A stretch of 64,000 bases of DNA from Streptosporangium sp. NBC_01756 (GCF_035917975.1 NZ_CP109130.1:62001-126000), one strand, 5' to 3'. Positions 17,979 to 27,622 are shown, counted from the stretch's first letter. Made by a program: numbers and translations. The notes: a model not told the origin generated them from the letters alone.

Positions 17979-18191
17979 CTAGCCATCGTTGGCGGTGTCG
18001 CTGATGATCTGGTTGAGCAGCCCGATCGTGCCCGCTGTCGCGGCGCCGGCGCCCAGGATCGCTCCGGCGACCGAGCCGGTGACCGAGTAGGTGAGAACTC
18101 CGGCGGCCGTACCGAAGATCAGGGATAGGCCAAGGACCAGGGCGGACCGAATGGTCAGGAGTGTGGGTGTTGACTGGACCGGGCGACGCAC
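17979..18191 (-). CDS. Small two-span membrane protein
   Basis: A 70-residue protein with two hydrophobic segments (IRSALVLGLSLIFGTAAGVLTY and AGAILGAGAATAGTIGLL) and glycines spaced as in helix-packing motifs. I chose the GTG at 18191, which has GAGAGGG eight to fourteen bases upstream, over the GTG at 18221. It ends in ANDG after a short hydrophilic tail. No function is known to me. The SpoIIE phosphatase is divergent, 182 bases away. Confidence 0.55.
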   Translation of the reverse strand: MRRPVQSTPTLLTIRSALVLGLSLIFGTAAGVLTYSVTGSVAGAILGAGAATAGTIGLLNQIISDTANDG

Positions 18192-18373
18192 GAGGATCCC
18201 TCTCTGTTCATATCGCCGCACAGCGGCGAGGCGGGTGCAAATGCTCGGTTCTAGAAAGCCAGACTCCAGGGGGTTGCGCCGCGCCGCAACGACCGTGTGC
18301 GGGGGTTGCAGACATGTGGCAACGCTGGTGATGGCTGCGGTTCGTCGCGAAAAAGGTCTGGGACGGCGATGAT

Positions 18374-20344
18374 GTGCGGGTGAGCGAGATCGCCCGCCGT
18401 CCAGTCGAGTTAGCGCCGTTGAGCCCGGAGCTCAGTCCTCAGGTAGGGGCCTGGGCAGGAGAGCTGCGAGCTCAGTTCGCTGCCCTGAGTATGTCGATCA
18501 GCCTGTTTTGCCGGCTCCATCCGATCGACAAGGGCACCGTATCCCGGTACTTGAACGGCAAGCGCGTGCCCGCCGACCGCTGGTTCCTCGACAGGATTCT
18601 GGCCATGCGCGCGAGTGCGGGTGCCTCGGTGACCGACGAAGTGCGCGCGTACCTGGTCGATCTTCAGATGGCCGCCCTCCAGGTTGCCCACCCTCACGAG
18701 TACCGGGTCCGGAAGGTCAGCGACGCGCTGGAGATCGCGGTCACGAGTTGGAAGGAGGCTGAACGCTACGCCCAGGCCCTGGAGCATCAGCTCACAGAAC
18801 GCACCCGAACTCTTCAGGACCTACGCATCGAGACCGAGGGTCTCCGTGCTGCGTGGGATCACGACCGCACTCGATACCACGAGGAGATCGCCTCCCTGGC
18901 CCGGGAACTGGAACTGGGTCGCGACCGAGTCCGCCAAGCAGAACACCGCGTCCAAAACCTCTCGGACCTTCTCGACCGGTTGGAGACCCAGCAGAGAGCC
19001 CGGGGTGAGTTTCCCGTCGACACCGATGTCACCTCGCAGCGCGAGGCCGAGGAGATGCGCGGCCGGCTCACCGACCAGCTCGGCGCCGCCATGCTGCGGA
19101 CGGCGCGGCTGCAGGGTGTCACGGCGATGCTCGCTGAGGCGCTCACTGTCGAGCAGGTGGTTCAGGTCATCATCGACGTGGGCCGTACGGCACTGGCGGC
19201 CGACCGCTCGGCGGTGGCGCTGCTCGACGGCGACCGGGCCGTGCTGAAGCTGGTCAATATCGGTGGCGTTCCTGAGGTTCCCGGCGCGCCGGGCGAGGAG
19301 ATCCCGCTGTCGCACTCCAGTGTGATGACCATGGCGGTGAACAGTCGCCGCCCGGTTTTCGCCGAGTCGCCGGAGAGCCTGTGCTCCCAGCTCGTGGACG
19401 CCGGGGGCGACGAGGCGGCGATCGATGAGTTCGTCGCCCTCAGCGACGAGCGGGCCTGGGTCGGCCTGCCGCTGCTGGCCGCGGGGCGCGCGCTCGGCGC
19501 GCTGCGGTTCTCCTTCACCCGCCCGCAGAAAATCTCCCAGGAAGACGGCGGCTTCTTAGAGTCGCTCGCCGGCCAGTGCGCGCTGGCCTTGGAGCGCGTC
19601 ACGGTATCCGAACGGGAACAACACATTGCGGAGTCACTCCAGCGCAATCAGCTGCCCAGTTGCCTGCCTGTCGTAGAGGGACTCACGCTCGCGCTGCGCT
19701 TCTACCCCGGCGATCACCGTCTTCGAGTGGGGGGCGACTGGTTTGATGCCTTCGTGTTGCCAGATGGCAAGGTCGCCGCGGTGGTCGGCGATGTCATGGG
19801 TAAAGGCGTCAAGGCCGCGGCTGGGATGGGCCGTATCCGCAACACCATGCGGGCCTTGGCGTTGACCAACCCGCCACCAGCTGCAGTGCTGTCCGGCCTC
19901 GAGCACGTCTTCGAGGCCACTGAGAATAACGAGGAGGTTGCGACCCTGGCGTACATGGTGGTCGAGCCGGGCACCGGCGAGGGCCTGCTCGGCTTAGCAG
20001 GTCACCCCCCGCCGCTGCTGGTCTCACCAGAAGGCGGCGCCGCCCTCTGCGAAGTCGACCCTGGCACGCCACTGGGCTGGCCAGGGACGAGGCGGCAATA
20101 TCGTTTGGTAGTGCCACCCGGATTCACCGTGATCCTCTACTCCGACGGGCTCGAAAACCACCAGCAGCGGCATAACCTGCGTTCAGTTGCGCGCGAAGTG
20201 CCAACCGATGTTGCGACGGATCCGGAGATGCTGCTTGATTACTTGGCGGACCGGATGATGTCCGGGCTTGATCTGGACGACGATGTGATCCTCTTCGCGA
20301 TTCACAATCCTGCCGAACCGGCAAGGGACAGCGAGCGGCGATAG
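18374..20344 (+). CDS. SpoIIE-type PP2C serine phosphatase with N-terminal HTH and GAF domain
   Basis: A cytoplasmic protein of 656 residues. Residues 20-90 look like an XRE-type helix-turn-helix (SISLFCRLHPIDKGTVSRYLNGKRVP in outline). Residues 110-225 form a long coiled coil rich in E, R and Q. A GAF domain follows (about 245-415), then a PP2C/SpoIIE catalytic domain with GGDWFDAFVLPDGKVAAVVGDVMGKGV, where the aspartates bind two manganese ions, and VILYSDGLENH. Such phosphatases usually act on anti-anti-sigma factors, but none is encoded nearby. The GTG start is the first codon available, as an ATG two bases before is closed by a stop. Confidence 0.85.
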   Translation: MRVSEIARRPVELAPLSPELSPQVGAWAGELRAQFAALSMSISLFCRLHPIDKGTVSRYLNGKRVPADRWFLDRILAMRASAGASVTDEVRAYLVDLQMAALQVAHPHEYRVRKVSDALEIAVTSWKEAERYAQALEHQLTERTRTLQDLRIETEGLRAAWDHDRTRYHEEIASLARELELGRDRVRQAEHRVQNLSDLLDRLETQQRARGEFPVDTDVTSQREAEEMRGRLTDQLGAAMLRTARLQGVTAMLAEALTVEQVVQVIIDVGRTALAADRSAVALLDGDRAVLKLVNIGGVPEVPGAPGEEIPLSHSSVMTMAVNSRRPVFAESPESLCSQLVDAGGDEAAIDEFVALSDERAWVGLPLLAAGRALGALRFSFTRPQKISQEDGGFLESLAGQCALALERVTVSEREQHIAESLQRNQLPSCLPVVEGLTLALRFYPGDHRLRVGGDWFDAFVLPDGKVAAVVGDVMGKGVKAAAGMGRIRNTMRALALTNPPPAAVLSGLEHVFEATENNEEVATLAYMVVEPGTGEGLLGLAGHPPPLLVSPEGGAALCEVDPGTPLGWPGTRRQYRLVVPPGFTVILYSDGLENHQQRHNLRSVAREVPTDVATDPEMLLDYLADRMMSGLDLDDDVILFAIHNPAEPARDSERR

Positions 20345-20746
20345 GCGACGCAGGCGAGGCCACGGGCTGCTTTCGCAGTCACCGGAGTTGCACCATAGCG
20401 GCTGCTCTGCCGCACCCTCCCGTCCGGGGCGGCCAGCGCGGCGTCGGCCACCTGGAACAAGATGTTCTCCTTCAGTGTCCTGATCGACGCGCCCGGCCAG
20501 GCCGGAAGGGTAGCCGTCGCTCGCCCACGGTCAAGTCCCTGCAACCGCCGCCGTGTCGGGCCGCCGTAAGGGACTTGACACCAGGCAGCGCTGACGGCTG
20601 ACCCGGACCCCGGGCAGGGCGGGCAGAAGATAAGGATCCCGAGTTTCCGGACACCCCTACGCGCGGGCGCGCAAGACGGACCAGGATCTGCCCATACCGG
20701 CCATCAACGTGCCAACCTGCTGACGGCACTGCTGATGCGGCGGCGA
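20345..20746. other. Intergenic stretch, nothing recognised
   Basis: This stretch of 402 bases lies between two convergent genes. Short open frames cross it on both strands, but none has convincing codon use or a family match. I see no RNA gene, repeat or clear terminator. Confidence 0.5.
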
Positions 20747-21160
20747 TCAGGGCGCCTGATCGTGGGCTGAGAGGCTGTCAGGTGATTGGAGTGTCGGGCG
20801 TTCCTCGGCCTCGCGCTCCAGCGCCTTCAGCCTCCTGCCTTGGTTTTGCAACCCCCGCAAATTGTCCAGGGGAAGAGTCGGCACCTTCAAGACCTCCCGC
20901 AGCGCGTACTCGGCCTCGGACATGTGGCCGTTGTTGATCAGCCACCTGACGAACTGTAGGCCGCCCCACCATTCCCCGCTGCGCCAGTACGCCGTCAGCG
21001 CGTCCCCCAGATCTGTCGCCATGCGGGGTTCGGTGCGCGGGACGGCGGGTGGCAGCTCAACAGCAGGCGGTTCGACCGATGGCGATTCCAGATGCGGCGG
21101 GACAGGGACATGCCCGTTGACGCTGCCTCTGCCCGCTGTGAACCATGCCCGAAATCCCAT
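20747..21160 (-). CDS. Hypothetical protein
   Basis: A 137-residue protein of unknown family. The N-terminal third is rich in proline and glutamate (PPAVELPPAVPRTEP) and looks disordered. The rest is helical, with LTAYWRSGEWWGGLQFVRWLINNGHMSEAEYALREVL (outline), which looks like one or two tetratricopeptide-like helix pairs. GAGGGG lies about five bases before the ATG, which supports the start. No neighbour suggests a role. Confidence 0.55.
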   Translation of the reverse strand: MGFRAWFTAGRGSVNGHVPVPPHLESPSVEPPAVELPPAVPRTEPRMATDLGDALTAYWRSGEWWGGLQFVRWLINNGHMSEAEYALREVLKVPTLPLDNLRGLQNQGRRLKALEREAEERPTLQSPDSLSAHDQAP

Positions 21161-21370
21161 ACATACCCCTCGCCGTCGGGTATCGAGACGTGCACCATCA
21201 AAGCGGACGCTACGAAGCCCCGGCCTGGACGGCTAGGCAGGACTGGCTGACGGTAAGGAGATGGTCTCCTGACCGGCTCGATCTTCGAACCCGGCGTCAG
21301 CCTGCCGGTTCGGGGTCCTGCACGGGCATGCCGATCAGCCTGGCGCTGCAGTCCCGAAAACGTCCTGTAT

Positions 21371-21410
21371 CGGTGATCGGTGATCGGTGATCGGCGATCG
21401 GCGATCGGTG
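21371..21410. repeat. Tandem heptamer repeat
   Basis: A seven-base unit, CGGYGAT, is repeated in tandem 5.7 times: three copies with T, two with C, then a partial copy. It lies upstream of the pRiA4b-type frame. Confidence 0.85.
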
Positions 21411-21462
21411 CCACTACCGTGATGCGCGTCGCCGCCGGGTACATCGAAGGGGCAAGGCCGCT

Positions 21463-22245
21463 GTGGGCACTATCCACCAGATCAAGGTCACCTTGCGGGA
21501 GGTTCACCCGCCGGTGTGGCGGCGCGTCCACGTGCCGTCGACGGCGAGCCTGGCTGAACTGCACGAGGTGATCTAGGTCGCGATGGGCTGGCAGCAGCAC
21601 CACCTGCACCTGTTCTCCGACGGGGAGCGGCAGTACGGCGACAACGCCCGCGACGAGACGAAGGTGACGCTGGCCGGCCTCGTCCCGAAAGCGGGTGACT
21701 GGCTCGGTTATCGCTACGACTTCGGCGATATGTGGGATCACGACGTCGAGGTGGAGAAGGTCCACCGGGCCGGGGCGAAGACGACCTATCCGCGCTGCAG
21801 CGCCGGCGGCCGCGCCTGCCCACCCGAAGACAGCGGCGGGCCGGAAGGTTATGCCGAGCACCTGCGGGCGCTACGCCACCGCAAGGGCTGGAAGTACAAG
21901 ATGGCCAAGCACATCTTCGGGACCACCCGGTGGGATCCGGCCCGGTGGGATCGCGCCGAGATCAACATCGCCCTGTCCGGTCTGGCCAAGCCGTGGGCCA
22001 AGCAAGCCGCATTGAAGGCCAAGCAGGAGGCGAAGGAACAGGCGGCGGCAGCCGCCGTGGCGATCGAGGCCTCCCCCGCAGTCTCTTCCCCGACGGATGA
22101 CCATCCCGAAAACGATGGTTTCCAGGACAGTGAAACGATCAAGGTCGCCGAAGGGCATTCGCCCAGGAACGGCCGTCCCGAAACCCATCCCGAAACACCG
22201 GCCCCGGAAATGGAGTTTCAGGACCGTTTCCGAGACGATAGGGGG
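21463..22245 (+). pseudogene. Plasmid pRiA4b ORF-3-like domain protein with amber codon
   Basis: The frame starts at a GTG and reads VGTIHQIKVTLREVHPPVWRR, then SLAELHEVI, then a TAG stop at 21574, then VAMGWQQHHLHLF and YRYDFGDMWDHDVEVE, the conserved motifs of the pRiA4b ORF-3 family. Homologues have glutamine at the stop position, so a CAG to TAG change is the simplest cause. The frame then stays open through a linker directly into the serine recombinase, so readthrough or a restart at the ATG at 21583 would give a fused 450-residue protein. The domain's function is unknown, but it is common on mobile elements. Confidence 0.65.
22105..22233. repeat. Cluster of CCCGAAAC-type repeats before the recombinase start
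   Basis: CCCGAAAAC at 22105-22113 faces GTTTCCAGG at 22118-22126 across four bases. CCCGAAAC recurs at 22177-22184 and 22189-22196, and GTTTC-type copies follow at 22215 and 22226. Their density just before the recombinase ATG at 22246 resembles the subsites of a resolution site. A similar CCCGAAAAC lies at 21353-21361. Confidence 0.45.
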
Positions 22246-22935
22246 ATGAGCGCCCCCACCACCTCCCCGCCGGAGGACACGACCATCGCCGAGCAGAAGA
22301 CGAACGCCTCCCCCGGCACCCTCACCGGATCCCCCGTCGACACCACCCCGGCCAACGCGATCCGCTGGGGATATGCCCGGGTCTCCACCCGCGTCCAGGA
22401 CCACCGGCTGCAGCTGGACGCCCTGGCCGAGGCGCACTGCCGCGAAGTGGTCACCGAGACCGCCAGCACCCGCACCGAACGGCCGAAACTGACCGGCCTG
22501 CTGGAGCGGATGCACCCCGGCGACACCCTCACCATCTACAAACCCGACCGGGTGGCCCGCTCCATCAAGGAACTACTGGTCTTCCTCGAAGACGAACTCG
22601 CCCCACGCGGAGTGAACCTGGAGATCCTGTCCGGGATCTGCGCCGGGGTTCACCGGCCCATGGGGCAGTCCATGGCCGACAAACTGCTGTTCATGGTCGC
22701 GGCGATGGCCGCGGAGATGGAACGCGAGATGAGCCGCGAACGCACCCTCGACGGCCTGGCGGCCGCCGCCGCCCAGGGCCGCAAAGGCGGCCGGCCCCCC
22801 GCGCTGGACGCCGACACCCTGGCCATCGCCCGCGCCCGCCGAGCTCGCGGCGAATCCATCACCGCAATCGCCAAGCACCTCGGAGTGGGCCGCTCCACGC
22901 TGTATCGGGCCTTGGAAGGCGACGACCGGCAGTAG
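22246..22935 (+). CDS. Serine recombinase (resolvase/invertase family)
   Basis: Counting from the ATG at 22246, the protein has 229 residues. The catalytic motif IRWGYARVST has the nucleophile serine at residue 47. The conserved core continues with KLTGLLERMHPGDTLTIYKPDRVARSIKELL and MVAAMAAEMEREMSRERTLDGL. The C-terminus has a resolvase helix-turn-helix (ESITAIAKHLGVGRSTLYRAL). Such enzymes cut and rejoin DNA at short crossover sites, as in Tn3-type resolution or inversion. A GGGGG lies directly before the ATG. The same frame is open upstream into the pRiA4b domain, so a longer fused form is possible. It is outside the 13-kb transposon. Confidence 0.85.
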   Translation: MSAPTTSPPEDTTIAEQKTNASPGTLTGSPVDTTPANAIRWGYARVSTRVQDHRLQLDALAEAHCREVVTETASTRTERPKLTGLLERMHPGDTLTIYKPDRVARSIKELLVFLEDELAPRGVNLEILSGICAGVHRPMGQSMADKLLFMVAAMAAEMEREMSRERTLDGLAAAAAQGRKGGRPPALDADTLAIARARRARGESITAIAKHLGVGRSTLYRALEGDDRQ

Positions 22936-23027
22936 CCGGCTCCAGAAATGACGCCGCTCACCACCCTCATAAGCTCGACTCGCACGCCGTCCCGCCGGAT
23001 GGCGCACACCCTCGGAAGAGGTGCCTG

Positions 23028-23363
23028 ATGGACGAGGCCGGCTCGACGCCGAGCCTGCACGAGGCGCTGGCCACGATCGCCGCCGCGGCGCGGGCCGCCT
23101 ACGCCGACGGCTCGAATCTGCGGGTGCGCTCGTCAGGCATCGTGCATGCGGTCGCGATGACCCGCTGGTTCGCCGACGAGCGCATGCCCGGCCCGGCCTG
23201 CATGGTCGGCGTCAGCGGGTGGGACCCGGGCGCGGCCCACCCCGACCGGGGCGCGGTCACCTGCCGCCGCTGCCTCAAACTCACCCACACCGACCCCGCC
23301 AGCGAGCAGCTGGCACTGTTCGAATCCGAACCGGATCCGGTGCCTGCCGCCGGAGCGGGTTGA
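23028..23363 (+). CDS. Hypothetical protein
   Basis: A 111-residue protein with AGAGG six bases before the ATG. The N-terminal half is helical (SLHEALATIAAAARAAYADGS). The C-terminal half contains AVTCRRCLKLTHTD, a CxxC pair that might bind zinc, though a second pair is not seen. I recognise no family. It follows the recombinase on the same strand, 92 bases later, and could be part of the same mobile element. Confidence 0.5.
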   Translation: MDEAGSTPSLHEALATIAAAARAAYADGSNLRVRSSGIVHAVAMTRWFADERMPGPACMVGVSGWDPGAAHPDRGAVTCRRCLKLTHTDPASEQLALFESEPDPVPAAGAG

Positions 23364-23796
23364 GAGGCCCGAGCGTGCGGGTTTTGTTCGGTCGGGAAAT
23401 CCAGATTCTTACTCTGGTTGTCACCGACGGTTCATGTCGCCGGGGTGCTCCCGGCGGGGCTGCCGCGGCTGAGGGAAGGGTAACGGCGCAGCTCAGAAGG
23501 CATTTGGCCAGGGCGGGGAGCAGGGCCCACCGAACCTCTCATTGTGTAATGCTTCAGTCACCAAGGGTGAGCCATCTCGGAGTGTGCCGAATCGGTTGCG
23601 CGACCTGACTCCGGACTGTTGAGTGTGATCGAACAAATCCGGACCCCTCCGCCGGGCTTGCGTGCTGCGCTGCCATGTGCCGGGATCCGGACGCGTCCAC
23701 CCAGGCTCGCCATGGTCCTCCACGCGGAGAAAACGATCAGGCGGGCCTTTCGCCGTATATACGGCGGAAAGTTCATATTCACCGATTGCGTGACAA
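23364..23796. other. Intergenic left flank of the transposon
   Basis: A stretch of 433 bases with no supported gene. It includes the 16-bp palindrome described separately and ends at the first base of the transposon's inverted repeat. Confidence 0.5.
23751..23766. repeat. Perfect 16-bp palindrome beside the transposon end
   Basis: CGCCGTATATACGGCG is a perfect palindrome with an alternating TA centre, flanked by CTTT and GAAAG that extend the symmetry with one offset base. It lies 30 bases from the left inverted repeat. It could be an operator or a recombination site. Confidence 0.8.
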
Positions 23797-23844
23797 GGGG
23801 GGCAGCCCACATAAGCCCAAAACCCACATTGGGATGATCTTGAA
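23797..23844 (+). repeat. Left terminal inverted repeat of the Tn3-family transposon
   Basis: It begins with GGGGGG and ends GATGATCTTGAA; all 48 bases are matched in reverse at 36765-36812. The G run at the outer edge makes the exact first base uncertain by about two. Confidence 0.9.
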
Positions 23845-23956
23845 GGGTTGAACGGCGAGGTTGATGAAGCTGTGATCTTCTTTGCCTGTTGCGTGCGTGT
23901 TCGTCTCGCTACGGTGTGTCTCGTCCGTTGGCGGGGTGAGCCGGGAGGCGTGTGCG

Positions 23957-26900
23957 GTGACGTCGGTGGAGCGGACCGCCTACCGGGTGTTCCCGCGGTT
24001 GGTGATGACGCGTGAGCTGTACTTCTTCTACTCGCCCTCGGACGAGGAGACGGCGTGGGCGCGGGAGAAGACCGACACCGACGAGCACTTGCTGGCGCTG
24101 ATGCTCGCGCTGAAGTGTTTTCAGCGGCTGGGCCGTTTCGCCAAGGCCCGCGAGGTGCCGCCGGTGGTAGCGGAGCATGTACGGCGGTGCCTGGAGCTAG
24201 GCGAGGATGTTATGCCGGTGTATGCCTCGCCGCGGACGGCGGAGTCGCATCGGGTGCTGGTGCGGCGCCGCGAGGGAGTGGGCTACGCGCCGGGCAAGGC
24301 CCGTAAGATCGCGGCCAAGGCGATGACCCGGGCGGCGTGGGTGAAGAACCATCCGCCCGACCTGATCAACGTCGCGTTGGAGCGGCTGGCTCAGGCCCGG
24401 CTGGAGCCGCCGGCGTTCTCCACGCTGGACAGCATGGAGTCGACGATCCGCGGTCAGGTCAACGGCCAGATCTTCGAGACGATCTGGCAGCGGCTGAGCG
24501 CCGAGGACCGTGCCCGGATCGCGGCGTTGCTGGTGGTCGGGCCGGGCGGCAAGAGCGATCTCGACAGGTTGAAGAAGCCGGCGCGGCGGGCGAGCTGGTC
24601 GAAGTTCAAAGATCAGGCCGCGCACCTGGCCTGGGTGGAGGGGATCTGTGACACTGGGGCGGTGCTGGAGGGGCATTGCCGCCTCGAAGATCGCCGACTT
24701 CGCGGGGGAGGCGGATGCGGCCGATGCCGATGTGCTGGCCCGTAGCTACAGCGTGGAGGCCAAGCGGGTCGCGCTGCTGGTGTGCCTGGTGCACACCGCG
24801 CAGGCACGGGCGCGCGATGACCTGGCCGCGATGATGTGCAAGCGGATGGCGGCCACCGCCAAGAAGGCCAAGGCCAAGCTGGAGGAGATCCACCAGCGGC
24901 AGCGGCAGGTGGTGGAGAACCTGATCGGAACCTATCGGGGCGTGCTGCAGGGCTTGGTGCCGGGCGGGCCGGTCGAGGTGGCCGAGGTCGCGGCCGCACA
25001 GATGGTGATGATGGCGTTGACCGCGCTGAGGACCTCTGGTGGGGACGCAGAGGCCACCTTCGCGGCAGGCCCCGAAGGTGGCAACGGGATCGGTAGGGAC
25101 GTCGAGAAGTCAGAGCAGCGGGCCGGTCTCGGAGCTGCGGTTGAGGTGCTGGTCAAGGCGGTGCGGATGCAGGCCGCCGGGGTGGGGTCGGTGCGGCAGG
25201 TGGTGGAGCGGGCCGGTGGTGCGGATGCGCAGCTGGCCGATATCGAGGAGGTGACGGCCTATCAGCATGACAACCACGAGCTGCTCATCCAGCAGTTCTT
25301 CAAGGCCGACCGCTCCACCGTGCTCGCTCTGGCCGCGGTGCTGAGGTTCAAGGCGACCTCGGCCGACCGCAGCGTACTGGACGCGCTGCAGCACGCGCTC
25401 ACCTACTGGGGCAAGACCCGCGACTTCATCCCCCGCCGCGACGCCGATGGCCGCCGCCTGGATCTGGGGTTTGCCTCGGCCAACTGGCAGCGTGCCATCT
25501 CTGACCGCAAGCAGCCGGGCATGCTGGTCAAACGGCACTTCGAGGCGATGGCGTTCGCCTACCTGGCCGAGGAGCTGCGCACCGGCGATATCGCGGTGGA
25601 CGGGGCGGCGGAGTACGGCGACTGGAGCTCGCACCTGCTGAGCTTCGAGGAGTGCCGGCCGCTGCTGGCGGCCTACTGCGCCGAGGCGGGGCTGCCGGAG
25701 AGCGCGGCCGAGTTCGTGGCGGAGTTGAAGGAGCGCCACCGCCAGGCCGCCGAGCATCTGGATGCCGGCTACGCCGACAACGAGGACTTGACGTTTGCCA
25801 AGGACGGCACCCCGGCCCTCAAGCGGCTGGGCGGGCTCGGCACGAGCGTGGCCGCGACCAAGCTAGCGGCGGAGATCAAAGCGCGGATGCCCGAGTGCAC
25901 GCTGATCGAGATCACCTCGCGCACCGCGTACTGGCTGGGCTGGCATCGGCACTTCGGGCCTGCCTCCGGCCATGACCCGAAGCTGAAGAAGCCGCAGGAA
26001 CGCTATGTGCTGACCACGTTCGCGTGCGGGTCGAACATGGGCCCGGCCGAGGCCGCCCGCCACATCGAGGGGATCACCGCGCACGAGATCTCGCTGGCCA
26101 AGAACCGGCACATCACCTTGGCCAAGCTGAACAAGGCGATCACCGATGTGGTCAACGCCTTCGCTCAGCTGGACGTGGTCAAGGCCTGGGGCGATGGCAG
26201 CAGCGTGGGCACCGACGGCACCCAGGTCGACACCTACATCGACAACCTGCTCGCCGAGACCTCGATCCGGTACGGGGGATTCGGCGGGATCGCCTATCAC
26301 TACGTCTCCGACACCTACATCGCCCTGTTCTCCCGGTTCGTGCCGTGCGGGGCATGGGAGGCGATCTACATCATCGACGGGCTGCTGGCCAACGCCTCCG
26401 AAGTCCAGCCCAAGACCGTGCATGCCGACACGCAAGGTCAGTCGTTTCCGGTCTTCATGCTGGCGCACTTGTTCGGGTTCGATCTGATGCCGCGTATCCG
26501 CAACTGGAAGGGCCTGACCTTCTTTCAGCACACCGACCAGGTCGCCTACCACCACATCGACTCCCTGTTTCGTGGGGAGGGCGGGAACCGCAACGTCATC
26601 GACTGGGAGCTGATCGAGAAGATGTGGCCCGACCTCATGCGGGTGGCGATCTCCATCCGCGAGGGCCGCCTCAATTCCGTCACCCTGCTGCGCCGGCTGG
26701 GCTCCCACTCCCGCAAGAACGAGATCTACCGGGCCTTTCGCGAGGTCGGGCGTAGCGTGCGCACCGTGGCGCTGCTTCGTTTCCTAGCCGACCCGGCACT
26801 GCGCAGGCGCATCACCGCGGTCACCAACAAGGTCGAGGGGTTCAACGGTTTCTCCGGCTGGCTGCGCTTCGGCAACGACGGCGTCATCGCCGACATCGCC

Positions 26901-27035
26901 CAGCTGTCGCCCTACCTGACCGCCCACATCAGCCGGTTCGGCCTGTATGCCACCGACGTGCTGCGCCTGCGCCCCGACGACTTCGATCCCGACCTACCCG
27001 CGATCGACTTCACCGCCTTGGCCGAGGCGGCGTAG
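23957..27035 (+). pseudogene. tnpA: Tn3-family transposase, split by a +1 frameshift
   Basis: The two parts join into one Tn3 transposase of about 1,025 residues. The first (GTG at 23957, GGGAGG eight bases upstream) has the DUF4158-type N-terminus RELYFFYSPSDEETAWARE. The second carries the DDE catalytic core: aspartates in KAWGDGSSVGTDGTQ and in TVHADTQGQSF and the glutamate in NKVEGFNGFSGWLR. The frame changes at 24670-24673, where a run of four Gs should be three for LEGIAASK to read through. All catalytic residues remain, so a single base would restore the enzyme. It may be a mutation, a sequencing error, or less likely a programmed shift. Confidence 0.85.
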
Positions 27036-27163
27036 ACGGCAAGCAGGCCACTGACGAGCGCTGGGGATCGTGGTGAGGCGTTTCGGGCGGCAGGCCGAGG
27101 CTTGAACAAGGGCACGCCGCGCTCGCCGATCTTGACGCTCGTTGCTCGAGTCTCGGGTTGGGC

Positions 27164-27622
27164 TCAGCCGGTTTGCTGGTGCCAGCGGTGCAGCAGGGCG
27201 GGGAGCTCGCCAAGCAGGAATTCGTAGAAGGCGTGCATCTGGGCCAGGCGCTGGTGGGCGGGGTCGCCGTTTTCGGTGGCGGCGATCCCGGCGGCCGCGG
27301 CTTGGAGCATGGCCTGGATGACGGTGTTCTGGCTGGTGAACAGGGTGGCCCAGGCGTCGTCGCGGAGCCGGTAGTGCTCGCGGCGGCTGCCGGGGGCGGG
27401 CAGGCGTTCGATCAGGCCGACCGTCAGCAGGGATTTGATGGCGCCGGAGACCGAGCCGGCGCTGGCCTCCAGCCGGCCGGCAATCTCGCCGGCGGTGACG
27501 CTTTCCTGGTCGGTGAACAGGAAGACCGCCAGGGTGCGCGCGGCCATGCGCTGCATGCCGCCCTCGATCAATGTCAGGGCCAGCCGTTCGGCCGCCTGCC
27601 ACTGCTCATACTGATCGTCCAC
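27164..27622 (-). CDS. GbsR/MarR-type winged-helix repressor of the cargo cassette
   Basis: This 152-residue protein has a winged helix, AARTLAVFLFTDQESVTAGEIAGRLEAS and SVSGAIKSLLTVGLIERLPAPGSRREHYRL (outline), as in GbsR/MarR proteins, and a C-terminal dimer helix. I chose the GTG at 27622, which has GAGAGG eight to thirteen bases upstream, and starts VDDQYEQWQAAERLA. It is divergent from the cargo operon, with a near-perfect 26-bp palindrome between them, so it almost surely represses that operon and itself. What it senses is unknown. Confidence 0.8.
   Translation of the reverse strand: MDDQYEQWQAAERLALTLIEGGMQRMAARTLAVFLFTDQESVTAGEIAGRLEASAGSVSGAIKSLLTVGLIERLPAPGSRREHYRLRDDAWATLFTSQNTVIQAMLQAAAAGIAATENGDPAHQRLAQMHAFYEFLLGELPALLHRWHQQTG

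Noticed and set aside
24664..24680. Programmed +1 frameshift in tnpA as the normal way to make the transposase
   Set aside because: Tn3-family transposases are usually made from one frame, and the site lacks a slow or rare codon or stop at the shift point. A single extra G is simpler.
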